A stretch of DNA of 6,802 bases from Pseudomonadota bacterium (GCA_018897875.1 JAHIKF010000458.1:1-6802), one strand, 5' to 3'. Shown: positions 1 to 4,508, numbered from the stretch's first letter. A program made the numbers and translations. Notes: generated from the sequence alone by a model not told the origin.

Positions 1-338
1 CGGACCGGCGTGGCCGCCGGCTTTGGGCGCCCGCCTATGGTACCGTCTCAGGATTACCTTCCCAAAGATTGAAGGTTTTTTTCCCTCCCCCCCAATGGGG
101 GAGAGGGTCAGGGTGAGGGGGAAGTAATCTTCTCGGAGCAAAAAGTGCGTTAGCGAATTTATGAATTGTTGGACGGCGTATAACAAGCATCCTCCTTTGC
201 AAAAACCAAACCGGACACTGCCGAAGCGGACCAGAAGTTTGAAGAAAATCAAGGCGAAATTAACCTAACCGGGAGGGCCGGGAGCGAGATTGCCGGCCTC
301 TCCGCGGTTCCGTACCCGAAAGAGGGAGAAACTTCCCC
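1..338. other. Left-edge region without a supported gene
   Basis: No reading frame here has both a convincing start and protein-like content. Positions 5-20 form a GC hairpin (CCGGCG, loop TGGC, CGCCGG). The first 70-120 bases are open in all three forward frames up to stops, so the tail of an upstream gene could be present, but nothing in the residues identifies one. An interspersed-repeat hairpin lies at 83-107. Positions 130-270 are AT-richer and probably hold the promoter of the stress-protein gene, but I find no convincing -35/-10 pair. Confidence 0.5.
83..120 (+). repeat. GC-rich interspersed-repeat hairpin
   Basis: CCCTC (83-87) pairs with GAGGG (103-107), and C89-93 pairs with G97-101 around a 3-nt loop. 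The only interruption is a C88-A102 mismatch. The hairpin is followed by TCAGGGTGAGGGG. From memory, sequences of the form GGGAGAGGGTCAGGGTGAGGGG recur between genes in many proteobacterial genomes, so this is probably one copy of a genome-wide repeat rather than a local regulator. Only one copy is in the window, so its repeated nature is inferred. Confidence 0.55.
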
Positions 339-803
339 ATGGATTTCAAAGCCATTCTGGTAGCCACCGACTTTTCCGAATGCGCCGGCGCCGCCTTCAA
401 GTTGGCCAAAAATCTGGCCCGGCAATTCGGAGCCAAAATTGTGCTCCTGCACGTCATCCAACAGCGGATCGTGGCCAGGGTAGCCGAACACCTGAAAGTG
501 AAACCGGACAGCCTCCTGCCGGCGTTCCGGGAGGAGGCCCAACTGAACCTGGATGCATTTCTGCAGGAGTGCCGCTGCGACAGTCTGGAGGTAACCAGCA
601 TGGTAACCGTGGGCATTCCCTTTCAGGAGATTGCGGTGGTGGCCCGGGACCTGGCGGCGGATTTGATTGTCATGGGAGGCTATGGCCGGAGCGGCCGGGG
701 ACCCATTGAGGAGGTCTTTTTCGGCTCCACCGCCGAAAAGGTGGTGCGCCTGCTGCCCTGCCCGGTGTTGTGCGTGCCGCTGACCGTGGGCGGTGAGCAG
801 TGA
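339..803 (+). CDS. Universal stress protein, UspA family, ATP-binding type
   Basis: This 154-residue protein has the usual length of a single-domain Usp, a soluble cytoplasmic alpha/beta Rossmann-like protein that dimerises and helps cells survive starvation or stress. It begins with a hydrophobic strand ending in VATDFS (D11 at the nucleotide site). Near the C-terminus it carries the ATP motif G-x2-G-x9-G-S/T, read as G116, G119, G129 and S130, followed by the closing strand PCPVLCVP (140-147). The intact motif puts it in the ATP-binding subgroup (UspFG/MJ0577-like) rather than the non-binding UspA subgroup. The ATG at 339 fits the start of strand one, and a GGGAG about 10 nt upstream can serve as ribosome-binding site. 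It appears monocistronic. The partner or trigger cannot be told from sequence. Confidence 0.93.
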   Translation: MDFKAILVATDFSECAGAAFKLAKNLARQFGAKIVLLHVIQQRIVARVAEHLKVKPDSLLPAFREEAQLNLDAFLQECRCDSLEVTSMVTVGIPFQEIAVVARDLAADLIVMGGYGRSGRGPIEEVFFGSTAEKVVRLLPCPVLCVPLTVGGEQ

Positions 804-835
804 GCCGCGGCTAGGGGTTAGAGGGGGCCTGGTGG

Positions 836-878
836 GGCAGGCGTCCCCGCCCGCCATGTACGGTACGCACTGCGCACC
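836..878 (+). repeat. Two adjacent GC hairpins, probable interspersed repeat
   Basis: Just after the stress-protein stop, GGCAGGCG (836-843) pairs with CGCCCGCC (848-855) across a TCCC loop with one A-C mismatch. A second hairpin follows: GGTACGCA (862-869) with TGCGCACC (871-878), again with one mismatch. The pair resembles the GGGGCAGGCGTCCCCGCC and GGTGCGTACGCACC families of intergenic repeats I associate with this kind of genome. It may protect the 3' end of the upstream message. No T-run follows, so it is not a canonical intrinsic terminator. Confidence 0.5.
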
Positions 879-905
879 ATCCTCCTTTGAAAATATCGGT
901 AGCAT

Positions 906-922
906 AGGCCGGTCGCCTTTTT
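906..922 (+). terminator. Weak intrinsic terminator candidate after the usp gene
   Basis: AGGC (906-909) pairs with GCCT (915-918) around CGGTC, and the stem runs directly into a T-run ending at 922. The stem is only 4 bp, so this is marginal. Its support is the T-run and its place between the stress-protein gene and the promoter of the next gene. Confidence 0.25.
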
Positions 923-973
923 CTGCAAAACAGCCTGCAGTGCGCCCCCTCACGGTTACACGATTAGATTTCT

Positions 974-1002
974 TTAACAACTTCAATTTAGCAACATACT
1001 AT
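974..1002 (+). promoter_or_regulatory. Sigma70-type promoter for the beta-helix gene
   Basis: TTAACA (974-979, five of six matches to TTGACA) and TACTAT (997-1002, four of six to TATAAT) are separated by exactly 17 nt in a locally AT-rich stretch. Transcription would begin near 1008-1010, immediately before the structured leader at 1015. The fit between predicted start and leader edge supports both calls. Confidence 0.55.
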
Positions 1003-1008
1003 GCTATC

Positions 1009-1140
1009 CTTTCACAAAGGGATTTGCCGGCCTGCCAGGGGATGGCAAGGTAAAGGCCGCCGCGCTGATCCCCCCGCCCGAGAACTGTTGAAGCGACGCC
1101 CTTTGAGCCATAAACCCTTTCATTAAAGGAGGTTTAGGTC
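1009..1140 (+). promoter_or_regulatory. Structured 5' leader with switch-like alternative pairings
   Basis: CAAAGGG (1015-1021) is exactly complementary to CCCTTTG (1099-1105), closing an 85-91 nt domain. Inside it TGCCA (1033-1037) and TGGCA (1043-1047) form a hairpin whose whole loop, GGGGA, is complementary to TCCCC at 1069-1073, which would make a pseudoknot. Downstream, AAACC/CTTT (1112-1120) folds back on AAAG/GGTTT (1125-1135), burying the AAAGGAGG ribosome-binding site (1125-1132) that lies 8 nt before the ATG at 1141. The AAAGGG strand could pair instead with the second CCCTTT (1115-1120), which would free that site. This is the architecture of a translational riboswitch or other cis-acting switch. 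I see no conserved core of the c-di-GMP, cobalamin, TPP, FMN, glycine or fluoride classes. The pairings are seen; the regulation is inferred. Confidence 0.45.
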
Positions 1141-1875
1141 ATGAAACGGCAATTTTGGATCCTGCTCTTGGTGGTGATGCTGCTGGGCCTGGCCCAGCCG
1201 GTAGGGGCCAACGACGGTTTTTACGTCATCGCCGGCAGCCGCGGGGTGGGTAAGGCCATCACCCCCACCACCAGCCTGCCCTACACCATCAGCCAGCCGG
1301 GCTTCTATTACCTGACCGGTAATCTCAGCTACTCCGGCACTGGTCAAGCCATTTACATTACTACCAGCGAAGTCACCCTTGACCTCATGGGCTTCAGTAT
1401 CAGCGGCCCCGGTTCAGGGGGAACCGCAGAGGGAATTGCCATCACTAATTTGATCATTAATAATGTGGAGGTCCGCAACGGCCAGGTGAAAAATTTTTAT
1501 TATGGGGTAGATAGTGCGTCTGGCAATAGAAACGTCCGGTTTTCCAACCTCAAGGTAAGCGGCTGCTATGTCGGTATTCGGTGTGTGGGTGACAGCATCA
1601 TCATCAGCGGCTGTGAAGCCACCGGAAATGATATAGGATTGAGCAATTCCGGAGCTTGCGCCCTGATCGACAAAAATGTCGCGGCTTATAATAATACTTA
1701 TGGATTCGCTTTAAGTTGCAACGGAGTAATAACCAACAATGTAGCCTACGGTAATCACACCGGTTTTTCCCTTGCGGCTAATAATAAACAGTTGATAGAT
1801 CGCAATTCTTCTGCCGGAAATTCTATCAACTGGAGCAATTTGCCCGGCTGCACGGTGGGGCTAAATACGCCTTAA
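1141..1875 (+). CDS. Secreted right-handed parallel beta-helix repeat protein
   Basis: This 244-residue protein starts with a clear Sec signal peptide: K2, R3, a hydrophobic core at about 5-18, and a likely cut after VGA at 23. The mature part opens with about 55 residues including the segment LPYTISQPGFYYLTGNL, then runs as successive short beta-coils of about 20-24 residues rich in N, G, S, I and V (about 68-235; for example VTLDLMGF, IINNVEVRNG, NVRFSNLKVSGC, IIISGCEATGND, GVITNNVAYGN). This is the pattern of right-handed beta-helix (NosD/pectate-lyase-like) folds. No catalytic residues for a lyase or epimerase can be recognised, so substrate and role are unknown; binding or modifying a surface polysaccharide is one possibility. 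AAAGGAGG 8 nt upstream fixes the start. The second half (from about 1440) is visibly AT-richer than the first half and the neighbours. The stop codon overlaps that of the convergent ahbA. Confidence 0.85.
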   Translation: MKRQFWILLLVVMLLGLAQPVGANDGFYVIAGSRGVGKAITPTTSLPYTISQPGFYYLTGNLSYSGTGQAIYITTSEVTLDLMGFSISGPGSGGTAEGIAITNLIINNVEVRNGQVKNFYYGVDSASGNRNVRFSNLKVSGCYVGIRCVGDSIIISGCEATGNDIGLSNSGACALIDKNVAAYNNTYGFALSCNGVITNNVAYGNHTGFSLAANNKQLIDRNSSAGNSINWSNLPGCTVGLNTP

Positions 1876-2363
1876 ACCGGAAAATCCACTTTGATCTTAA
1901 AGACCTCCTGGGCCGGGAGGCTCAAGATTTCCTCTACGTCCGCGGCCTGGGAGATTTCCTCCAGGATCTGGTTTAGACGTTCTTCCGATTCGGCGATGAG
2001 GGTGAACCAGATGTTGTAGCGGTGCCGCCGCAGGTAGTTGTGGGTCACCCCGGGGTAGCGGTTGACCACGGCCACGAAATGGTCCAGGGACGCAGGTTTT
2101 ACCCGGGCGGCGCACAGGGTGCTGGTGTAGCCCAGCTTGCGGGAGGTAAAGTTGGCCCCCAGGCGCCGGATGATGCCGGCCTCTACCATGGCCATGACCC
2201 GGGCCAAAACCTCCGCTTCCGAGGCCCCTACCCTTCTCCCCATTTCAGCATACGGCCGGGAATCAATGGGAAAATGCGACTGGATCTCGTTTAAGATGGC
2301 CCGGTCCAGGTCGTCTAAAGACTGGGGTTTGGGTTTTGGGTTCTGGGTTTTGGGTATGGTCAT
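1872..2363 (-). CDS. ahbA: Siroheme decarboxylase subunit AhbA (Lrp/AsnC-like fold)
   Basis: This cytoplasmic 163-residue protein resembles Lrp/AsnC regulators but has the signature of AhbA. With AhbB, AhbA decarboxylates the two acetate side chains at C12 and C18 of siroheme, giving didecarboxysiroheme. The helix-turn-helix-like part spans about 17-68 (LDDLDRAILNEIQ to AGIIRRLGANF) and the RAM/AsnC part about 75-160. IIRRLGANFTSRKLGYTSTL and VTHNYLRRHRYNIWF match AhbA rather than AhbB/NirL-type subunits; H108 lies in the conserved HNYLR segment. Residues 4-14 (PKTQNPKPKPQ) are encoded by a 7-nt repeat and are probably not conserved. The ATG at 2363 is the only usable start codon in the open frame, yet it has no recognisable Shine-Dalgarno sequence. 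The gene lies downstream of ahbD on the same strand with a 146-bp gap and a possible promoter of its own. No AhbB gene is in the window. Confidence 0.87.
   Translation of the reverse strand: MTIPKTQNPKPKPQSLDDLDRAILNEIQSHFPIDSRPYAEMGRRVGASEAEVLARVMAMVEAGIIRRLGANFTSRKLGYTSTLCAARVKPASLDHFVAVVNRYPGVTHNYLRRHRYNIWFTLIAESEERLNQILEEISQAADVEEILSLPAQEVFKIKVDFPV
2324..2355. repeat. Heptanucleotide repeat inside the 5' end of ahbA
   Basis: On the plus strand GGGTTT (2325) is followed by GGGTTTT (2331), GGGTTCT (2338), GGGTTTT (2345) and GGGT (2352), a 7-nt period with one 6-nt unit. Read on the coding strand it gives the N, P, K and Q-rich residues at the start of AhbA. It resembles the short tandem heptamers known from cyanobacteria and other bacteria. 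Slippage would shift the ahbA reading frame, because 7 is not a multiple of 3. Confidence 0.7.
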
Positions 2364-2375
2364 AGGGAATTTATC

Positions 2376-2400
2376 GTCTTGGCGCCTTGGTGTCTTGGCG
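2376..2400. repeat. GTCTTGGCG direct repeat in the ahbA leader
   Basis: GTCTTGGCG occurs at 2376-2384 and again at 2392-2400, separated by CCTTGGT. On the minus strand this reads CGCCAAGACACCAAGGCGCC, a type of short interspersed repeat I recall from many genomes. It lies between the predicted ahbA promoter and the ahbA start, so it would form most of the untranslated leader. Confidence 0.5.
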
Positions 2401-2406
2401 TGAGAT

Positions 2407-2434
2407 ATTATACTAAGTTCTTATTCAAATGCAA
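2407..2434 (-). promoter_or_regulatory. Possible promoter for ahbA
   Basis: On the minus strand there is a perfect TATAAT (2407-2412) with TTGCAT (2429-2434) 16 nt upstream, which matches only the TTG of the -35 consensus. Transcription would start near 2400, about 37 nt before the ahbA ATG. It lies in the AT-rich gap between ahbD and ahbA and would let ahbA be expressed independently. Confidence 0.4.
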
Positions 2435-2481
2435 CAAACTGTATAGCTAACTAATTGATATTACATTTTTTATTCACAGAT

Positions 2482-2508
2482 AACCGAAAACGGAAAACAG
2501 AAAACGGT
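2482..2508. repeat. Second heptanucleotide repeat, just after the ahbD stop
   Basis: GAAAAC appears at 2486, 2493 and 2500, an exact 7-nt period, flanked by AACCG on the left and CGGT on the right. On the ahbD coding strand it is a run of GTTTTC units starting a few bases after the stop codon. It differs in unit from the repeat inside ahbA but has the same period. Confidence 0.6.
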
Positions 2509-2509
2509 A

Positions 2510-3580
2510 TTAGCCCACCGGTTCATACGGGCAGATGGGGTCGTCCCCCAGCACATCGCCGGTCAGGGCATAGGCCCGGGCCCGGCAACCGCCGCAAACC
2601 TTGCGGTACTGGCAGACGCGGCACTTGCCGTGATAGTCGTCCACCCGGCGCAGTTGCCGAAACAATTCGGCCTGGGCCCAGATTTCCGGAAACGGGGTCT
2701 GACGGATGTTGCCTGCCACCAGCTCCAGGTAGCCGCAGGGCTGGACCTCCCCCTTATAAGACACAAACGCGAAACCCTGGCCGCCCAGGCAGCCCTTGGT
2801 CATGGCCTCCATGCCGTGGGTGGCGGCGGTGATCGGCTCCCCCCGGGCGGTCGCGTCCTGGCGCCAGAGCCGGTAGTACTGGGGGGCGCAGGTGGGCTTG
2901 ATGAAAAGCTTACCACCTTGCTGCCGGGCCAAAAGCCAGTTCAGGGTTTCTTCATATTCCTCCGGGGTCACCAGTTCTTCCCGGATGAGTTCCCCCCGCC
3001 CGGTGGGCACCAGCACGAAGACGTGGTGCGCCGCAGCCCCAAGCTTCAGGGCCAGATCAAAGATGGCCGGGAGCTCAGACCGGTTGGCCCGGGTGACGGT
3101 GGTGTTGATCTGAAAGGGGAGCCCGGCCTCGCCACAGGCGGCGATGCCGGTCAGGGCCCCGGCATAGGCGCCGGGAACCGCCCGGAGGCGGTCGTGGGAG
3201 AGGGCGGTGGCCCCGTCGATGGAGATGGACACGCGCTGGATGCCCGCGTCCTTGAGGCGGGCGGCGATGGCCGGGGTCAAAAGCGTCCCGTTCACCGCCA
3301 TAACCATGCGGTGGCCCAGTGCGGTGCCGTAAGCCGCCAGGTCGAAGATGTCGTCCCGGAGCAGGGGCTCGCCGCCGGTGAGAATGACCACGATCTGGCC
3401 CAGGCTGGCCAGGTCGTCCAGGAGCTTTTTCCCCTCCGCGGTGCTCAGCTCATCGGGATAAGGCCCGGACCCCGCCGCGGCCCGGCAGTGGAGACAGGCC
3501 AGGTTGCAGCGCCTCGTCACCTCCCAGGCCAGCAGGCGGAGTGGCGGGATTTTTTCAGATTTGTTGATAGAATGATTCAT
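2510..3580 (-). CDS. ahbD: Radical SAM heme b synthase AhbD
   Basis: AhbD performs the last step of siroheme-dependent heme synthesis: the two propionate side chains at C3 and C8 of iron-coproporphyrin III are oxidatively decarboxylated to vinyl groups, giving heme b. The 356-residue protein is of normal length. The radical SAM cluster motif C-x3-C-x2-C is C25, C29, C32 (TRRCNLACLHC), followed by the SAM-contacting GGEP (69-72) and SISIDG (118-123). The C-terminal part has the cysteines of a second iron-sulfur cluster region: C264, C282 (QPCGYLEL), C320, C323, C329, C332 (CRVCQYRKVCGGCRARA) and C350. The segments AWEVTRRCN, FQINTTVTR, VLVPTGR and GEVQPCGYLEL fit AhbD better than AhbC or NirJ. 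The ATG at 3580 lies 16 residues before the conserved LLAWEVTR, with only a weak ribosome-binding site. It sits downstream of hemB on the same strand, beyond the transposase island. Confidence 0.9.
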   Translation of the reverse strand: MNHSINKSEKIPPLRLLAWEVTRRCNLACLHCRAAAGSGPYPDELSTAEGKKLLDDLASLGQIVVILTGGEPLLRDDIFDLAAYGTALGHRMVMAVNGTLLTPAIAARLKDAGIQRVSISIDGATALSHDRLRAVPGAYAGALTGIAACGEAGLPFQINTTVTRANRSELPAIFDLALKLGAAAHHVFVLVPTGRGELIREELVTPEEYEETLNWLLARQQGGKLFIKPTCAPQYYRLWRQDATARGEPITAATHGMEAMTKGCLGGQGFAFVSYKGEVQPCGYLELVAGNIRQTPFPEIWAQAELFRQLRRVDDYHGKCRVCQYRKVCGGCRARAYALTGDVLGDDPICPYEPVG

Positions 3581-3623
3581 AAGCCAGGATTAAGTTATCA
3601 AAATATTATGATTTCTGTAAGTT

Positions 3624-3656
3624 ATTATATGTTGGTAATTCAGTATGTTCCATACT
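3624..3656 (-). promoter_or_regulatory. ahbD promoter with an operator-like inverted repeat
   Basis: On the minus strand a perfect TATAAT (3624-3629) lies about 43 nt before the ahbD ATG. The matching -35 region (about 3647-3652, TGGAAC) is poor, which suggests dependence on an activator. Overlapping it is a perfect inverted repeat, AGTATG-GAA-CATACT (3642-3656). A repressor or activator dimer could bind there. I do not recognise the site as belonging to a known regulator. Confidence 0.4.
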
Positions 3657-3734
3657 ATATTTCACAACTCTTCTTAAGAATTAGGCCACCTCATGTCCAG
3701 CCCGGTCAGCTTACCCGGGTAATTTTGAAAAGAT

Positions 3735-3760
3735 GGCACGGGCTGGAAGCCTGCGCCACC
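3735..3760 (-). repeat. Diverged REP element, GTGG type, minus orientation
   Basis: GGCACGGGCT (3735-3744) and AGCCTGCGCC (3748-3757) fold around a GGA loop with one mismatch and one G-T pair. On the minus strand the hairpin is preceded by GTGG, a known variant of the GTAG tetranucleotide at the foot of REP hairpins. The flank TTGAAAAGA (3725-3733) is identical to that beside the REP at the transposase 5' end (4346-4354), so these two copies share more than the hairpin. Confidence 0.65.
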
Positions 3761-3866
3761 GAAATTCTTTGGGTTATTTACGTTGTCAATTATCATTGTG
3801 CCCTGTAGGAGTGAAAGGATTCTTTTGGGAATCTTCAGAAGCAAGGAACGCCCAAAAGTCCTGAAC

Positions 3867-3896
3867 CCCTGGTAGCACAGGCTTCCAGCCTGTGCT
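3867..3896 (+). repeat. REP element, GTAG type, at the transposase 3' end
   Basis: AGCACAGGCT (3874-3883) and AGCCTGTGCT (3887-3896) form a perfect 10-bp stem with a TCC loop. GTAG (3872-3875) marks the hairpin foot. Positions 3867-3895 are an exact 29-nt inverted copy of 4357-4385. The hairpin touches the first base of the transposase stop codon, so it closely abuts the gene. Confidence 0.85.
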
Positions 3897-4426
3897 CATT
3901 CCCATTTTTCATAGAGCCAGGGGTATTCTTCCGAGGATTGAGCCAAGTCAATTTTTAATGGGTTATTTCTGATGTATTGCCATTTCTCCAGGAACTCCGC
4001 CTCATCCCGGACAATGCGATCATAGCTCTCGGTTTGCCAGAGGGAGCCTTGTTTTCCTCTCTGCTGGTTAATTTTCTGTGAGCTAAAACTTTTGACGCTA
4101 TGCAGAATTTCAGTCAGATTAAAAACACCTCCTTCCTGTTTTGGCAGGGGTTGAGCCAAGACATGGACATGGTCAGGTAACACGACTGCGGCATAAACAG
4201 TCCATTTAATGGTATCCCAATATCTAATGGCGCTTAAGGTAATAGTCCTTTCTTCGAGGCTTAAGCTCTGGCCTTTTTGGCAGCGCCAGGTAATAAAGTA
4301 AACTCTGCCAGGCTCTTGCCAATGGGGCAGATTTCTCCGGCTGATTTGAAAAGAATGCACAGGCTGGAAGCCTGTGCTACCAGGGTTTTTTCCCTGGACT
4401 TGGGTTTCCTTCTTTGAAACAACCAC
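3896..4426 (-). CDS. REP-associated tyrosine transposase (RAYT, Y1/IS200-like)
   Basis: RAYTs are single-copy HUH-type single-strand nucleases related to IS200/IS605 transposases, and are thought to spread REP hairpins. This protein has the HUH motif as H86-V87-H88 in VVLPDHVHVLAQP, and Y151 in YIRNNPLK sits where TnpA-REP has its catalytic tyrosine. SLWQTESYDRIVRDEAEF (128-145) is the usual segment before it. The true family start is probably near RRNLPHW (30-36); the first 28 or so residues are translated from upstream sequence and straight through the REP (GSTGFQPVH). The listed start is GTG at 4426. A second GTG lies inside the REP at 4360, and there is no ATG between them and the domain, so the start is uncertain. 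The gene is AT-richer than its neighbours, suggesting acquisition. Motifs look intact, so it may be active. Confidence 0.88.
   Translation of the reverse strand: MVVSKKETQVQGKNPGSTGFQPVHSFQISRRNLPHWQEPGRVYFITWRCQKGQSLSLEERTITLSAIRYWDTIKWTVYAAVVLPDHVHVLAQPLPKQEGGVFNLTEILHSVKSFSSQKINQQRGKQGSLWQTESYDRIVRDEAEFLEKWQYIRNNPLKIDLAQSSEEYPWLYEKWE
4357..4385 (-). repeat. REP element, GTAG type, within the transposase 5' end
   Basis: GCACAGGCT (4357-4365) and AGCCTGTGC (4369-4377) pair around GGA. CTAC at 4377-4380 is GTAG on the minus strand. The 29 nt match 3867-3895 exactly in inverted orientation, so the two REPs bracket the transposase. It lies within the open frame of the transposase and encodes about residues 14-23 if the GTG at 4426 is used. 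Confidence 0.85.
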
Positions 4427-4442
4427 TCAGGTTCACCCAGTC

Positions 4443-4487
4443 AAAAACTTATTAGCATTTAGGGAGTCCACTTCAAATACAAATGCT
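4443..4487 (-). terminator. Possible intrinsic terminator after hemB
   Basis: On the minus strand AGCATTT (4481-4487) pairs exactly with AAATGCT (4454-4460) across a 20-nt loop, and a run of five T follows at 4447-4443. The loop is long and the stem AT-rich, so strength is doubtful. The position, just after the hemB stop and before the transposase start, fits a terminator that would uncouple hemB from the genes downstream. Confidence 0.35.
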
Positions 4488-4508
4488 CCTGCACTTTTCG
4501 GGTTTTTA

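Larger units (their letters stand above)
3581..3866. other. AT-rich upstream region of ahbD, no gene seen
   Basis: I see no coding region here. From right to left along ahbD transcription it holds a stretch at 3761-3866 without recognisable features, a diverged REP hairpin (3735-3760), a perfect 12-bp palindrome TTACCCGGGTAA (3711-3722), and an AT-rich block with an operator-like inverted repeat and a TATAAT. A short open stretch at about 3812-3862 reads protein-like in the forward direction but has no start context. Confidence 0.5.

Noticed and set aside
161..268. A 35-residue basic open frame before the usp gene
   Set aside because: It has no ribosome-binding site and an arbitrary-looking Lys/Arg/Pro-rich sequence; chance in an AT-richer gap is more likely.
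249..986. A 245-residue open frame on the minus strand
   Set aside because: It covers the usp gene in antisense and extends through repeat hairpins; its residues are low-complexity and match no family I know.
793..1053. An 86-residue open frame overlapping the end of the usp gene
   Set aside because: It reads through the repeat hairpins, the promoter and the start of the structured leader, has no supported ribosome-binding site and no domain.
1009..1110. Known riboswitch classes for the leader, mainly c-di-GMP-I, cobalamin and fluoride
   Set aside because: CACAAAGGG recalls the 5' end of c-di-GMP-I, and the CCCGCC...AACTGT stretch recalls the cobalamin core, but the rest of each consensus (for example GACGCAAAGCC or GCCACTG) is missing and the pairings do not fit.
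1872..2363. Lrp/AsnC-type transcription regulator instead of AhbA
   Set aside because: The fold is shared, but the VTHNYLRRHRYNIWF and GANFTSRKLGYTSTL segments and the neighbouring ahbD point to the siroheme decarboxylase subunit.
2510..3580. AhbC or NirJ instead of AhbD
   Set aside because: Both are related radical SAM enzymes, but AWEVTRRCN, FQINTTVTR, the PCGYLELVAGN segment and the C-terminal cysteine spacing fit AhbD best.
3662..3667. TTGTGA half-site on the minus strand upstream of ahbD, as for a CRP/FNR or HcpR-type regulator
   Set aside because: The second half-site TCACAA is missing at the required spacing, so a six-base match alone is not evidence.
3711..3722. Perfect 12-bp palindrome TTACCCGGGTAA
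   Set aside because: It is far upstream of ahbD, next to a REP, with no second copy or promoter contact; chance or repeat remnant is enough to explain it.
2630..3808. A 392-residue open frame on the plus strand
   Set aside because: It is antisense to ahbD, rich in G, P and R, and has no recognisable domains. The minus-strand AhbD frame has all cluster and SAM motifs, so the plus frame is a shadow of GC-rich codon use.
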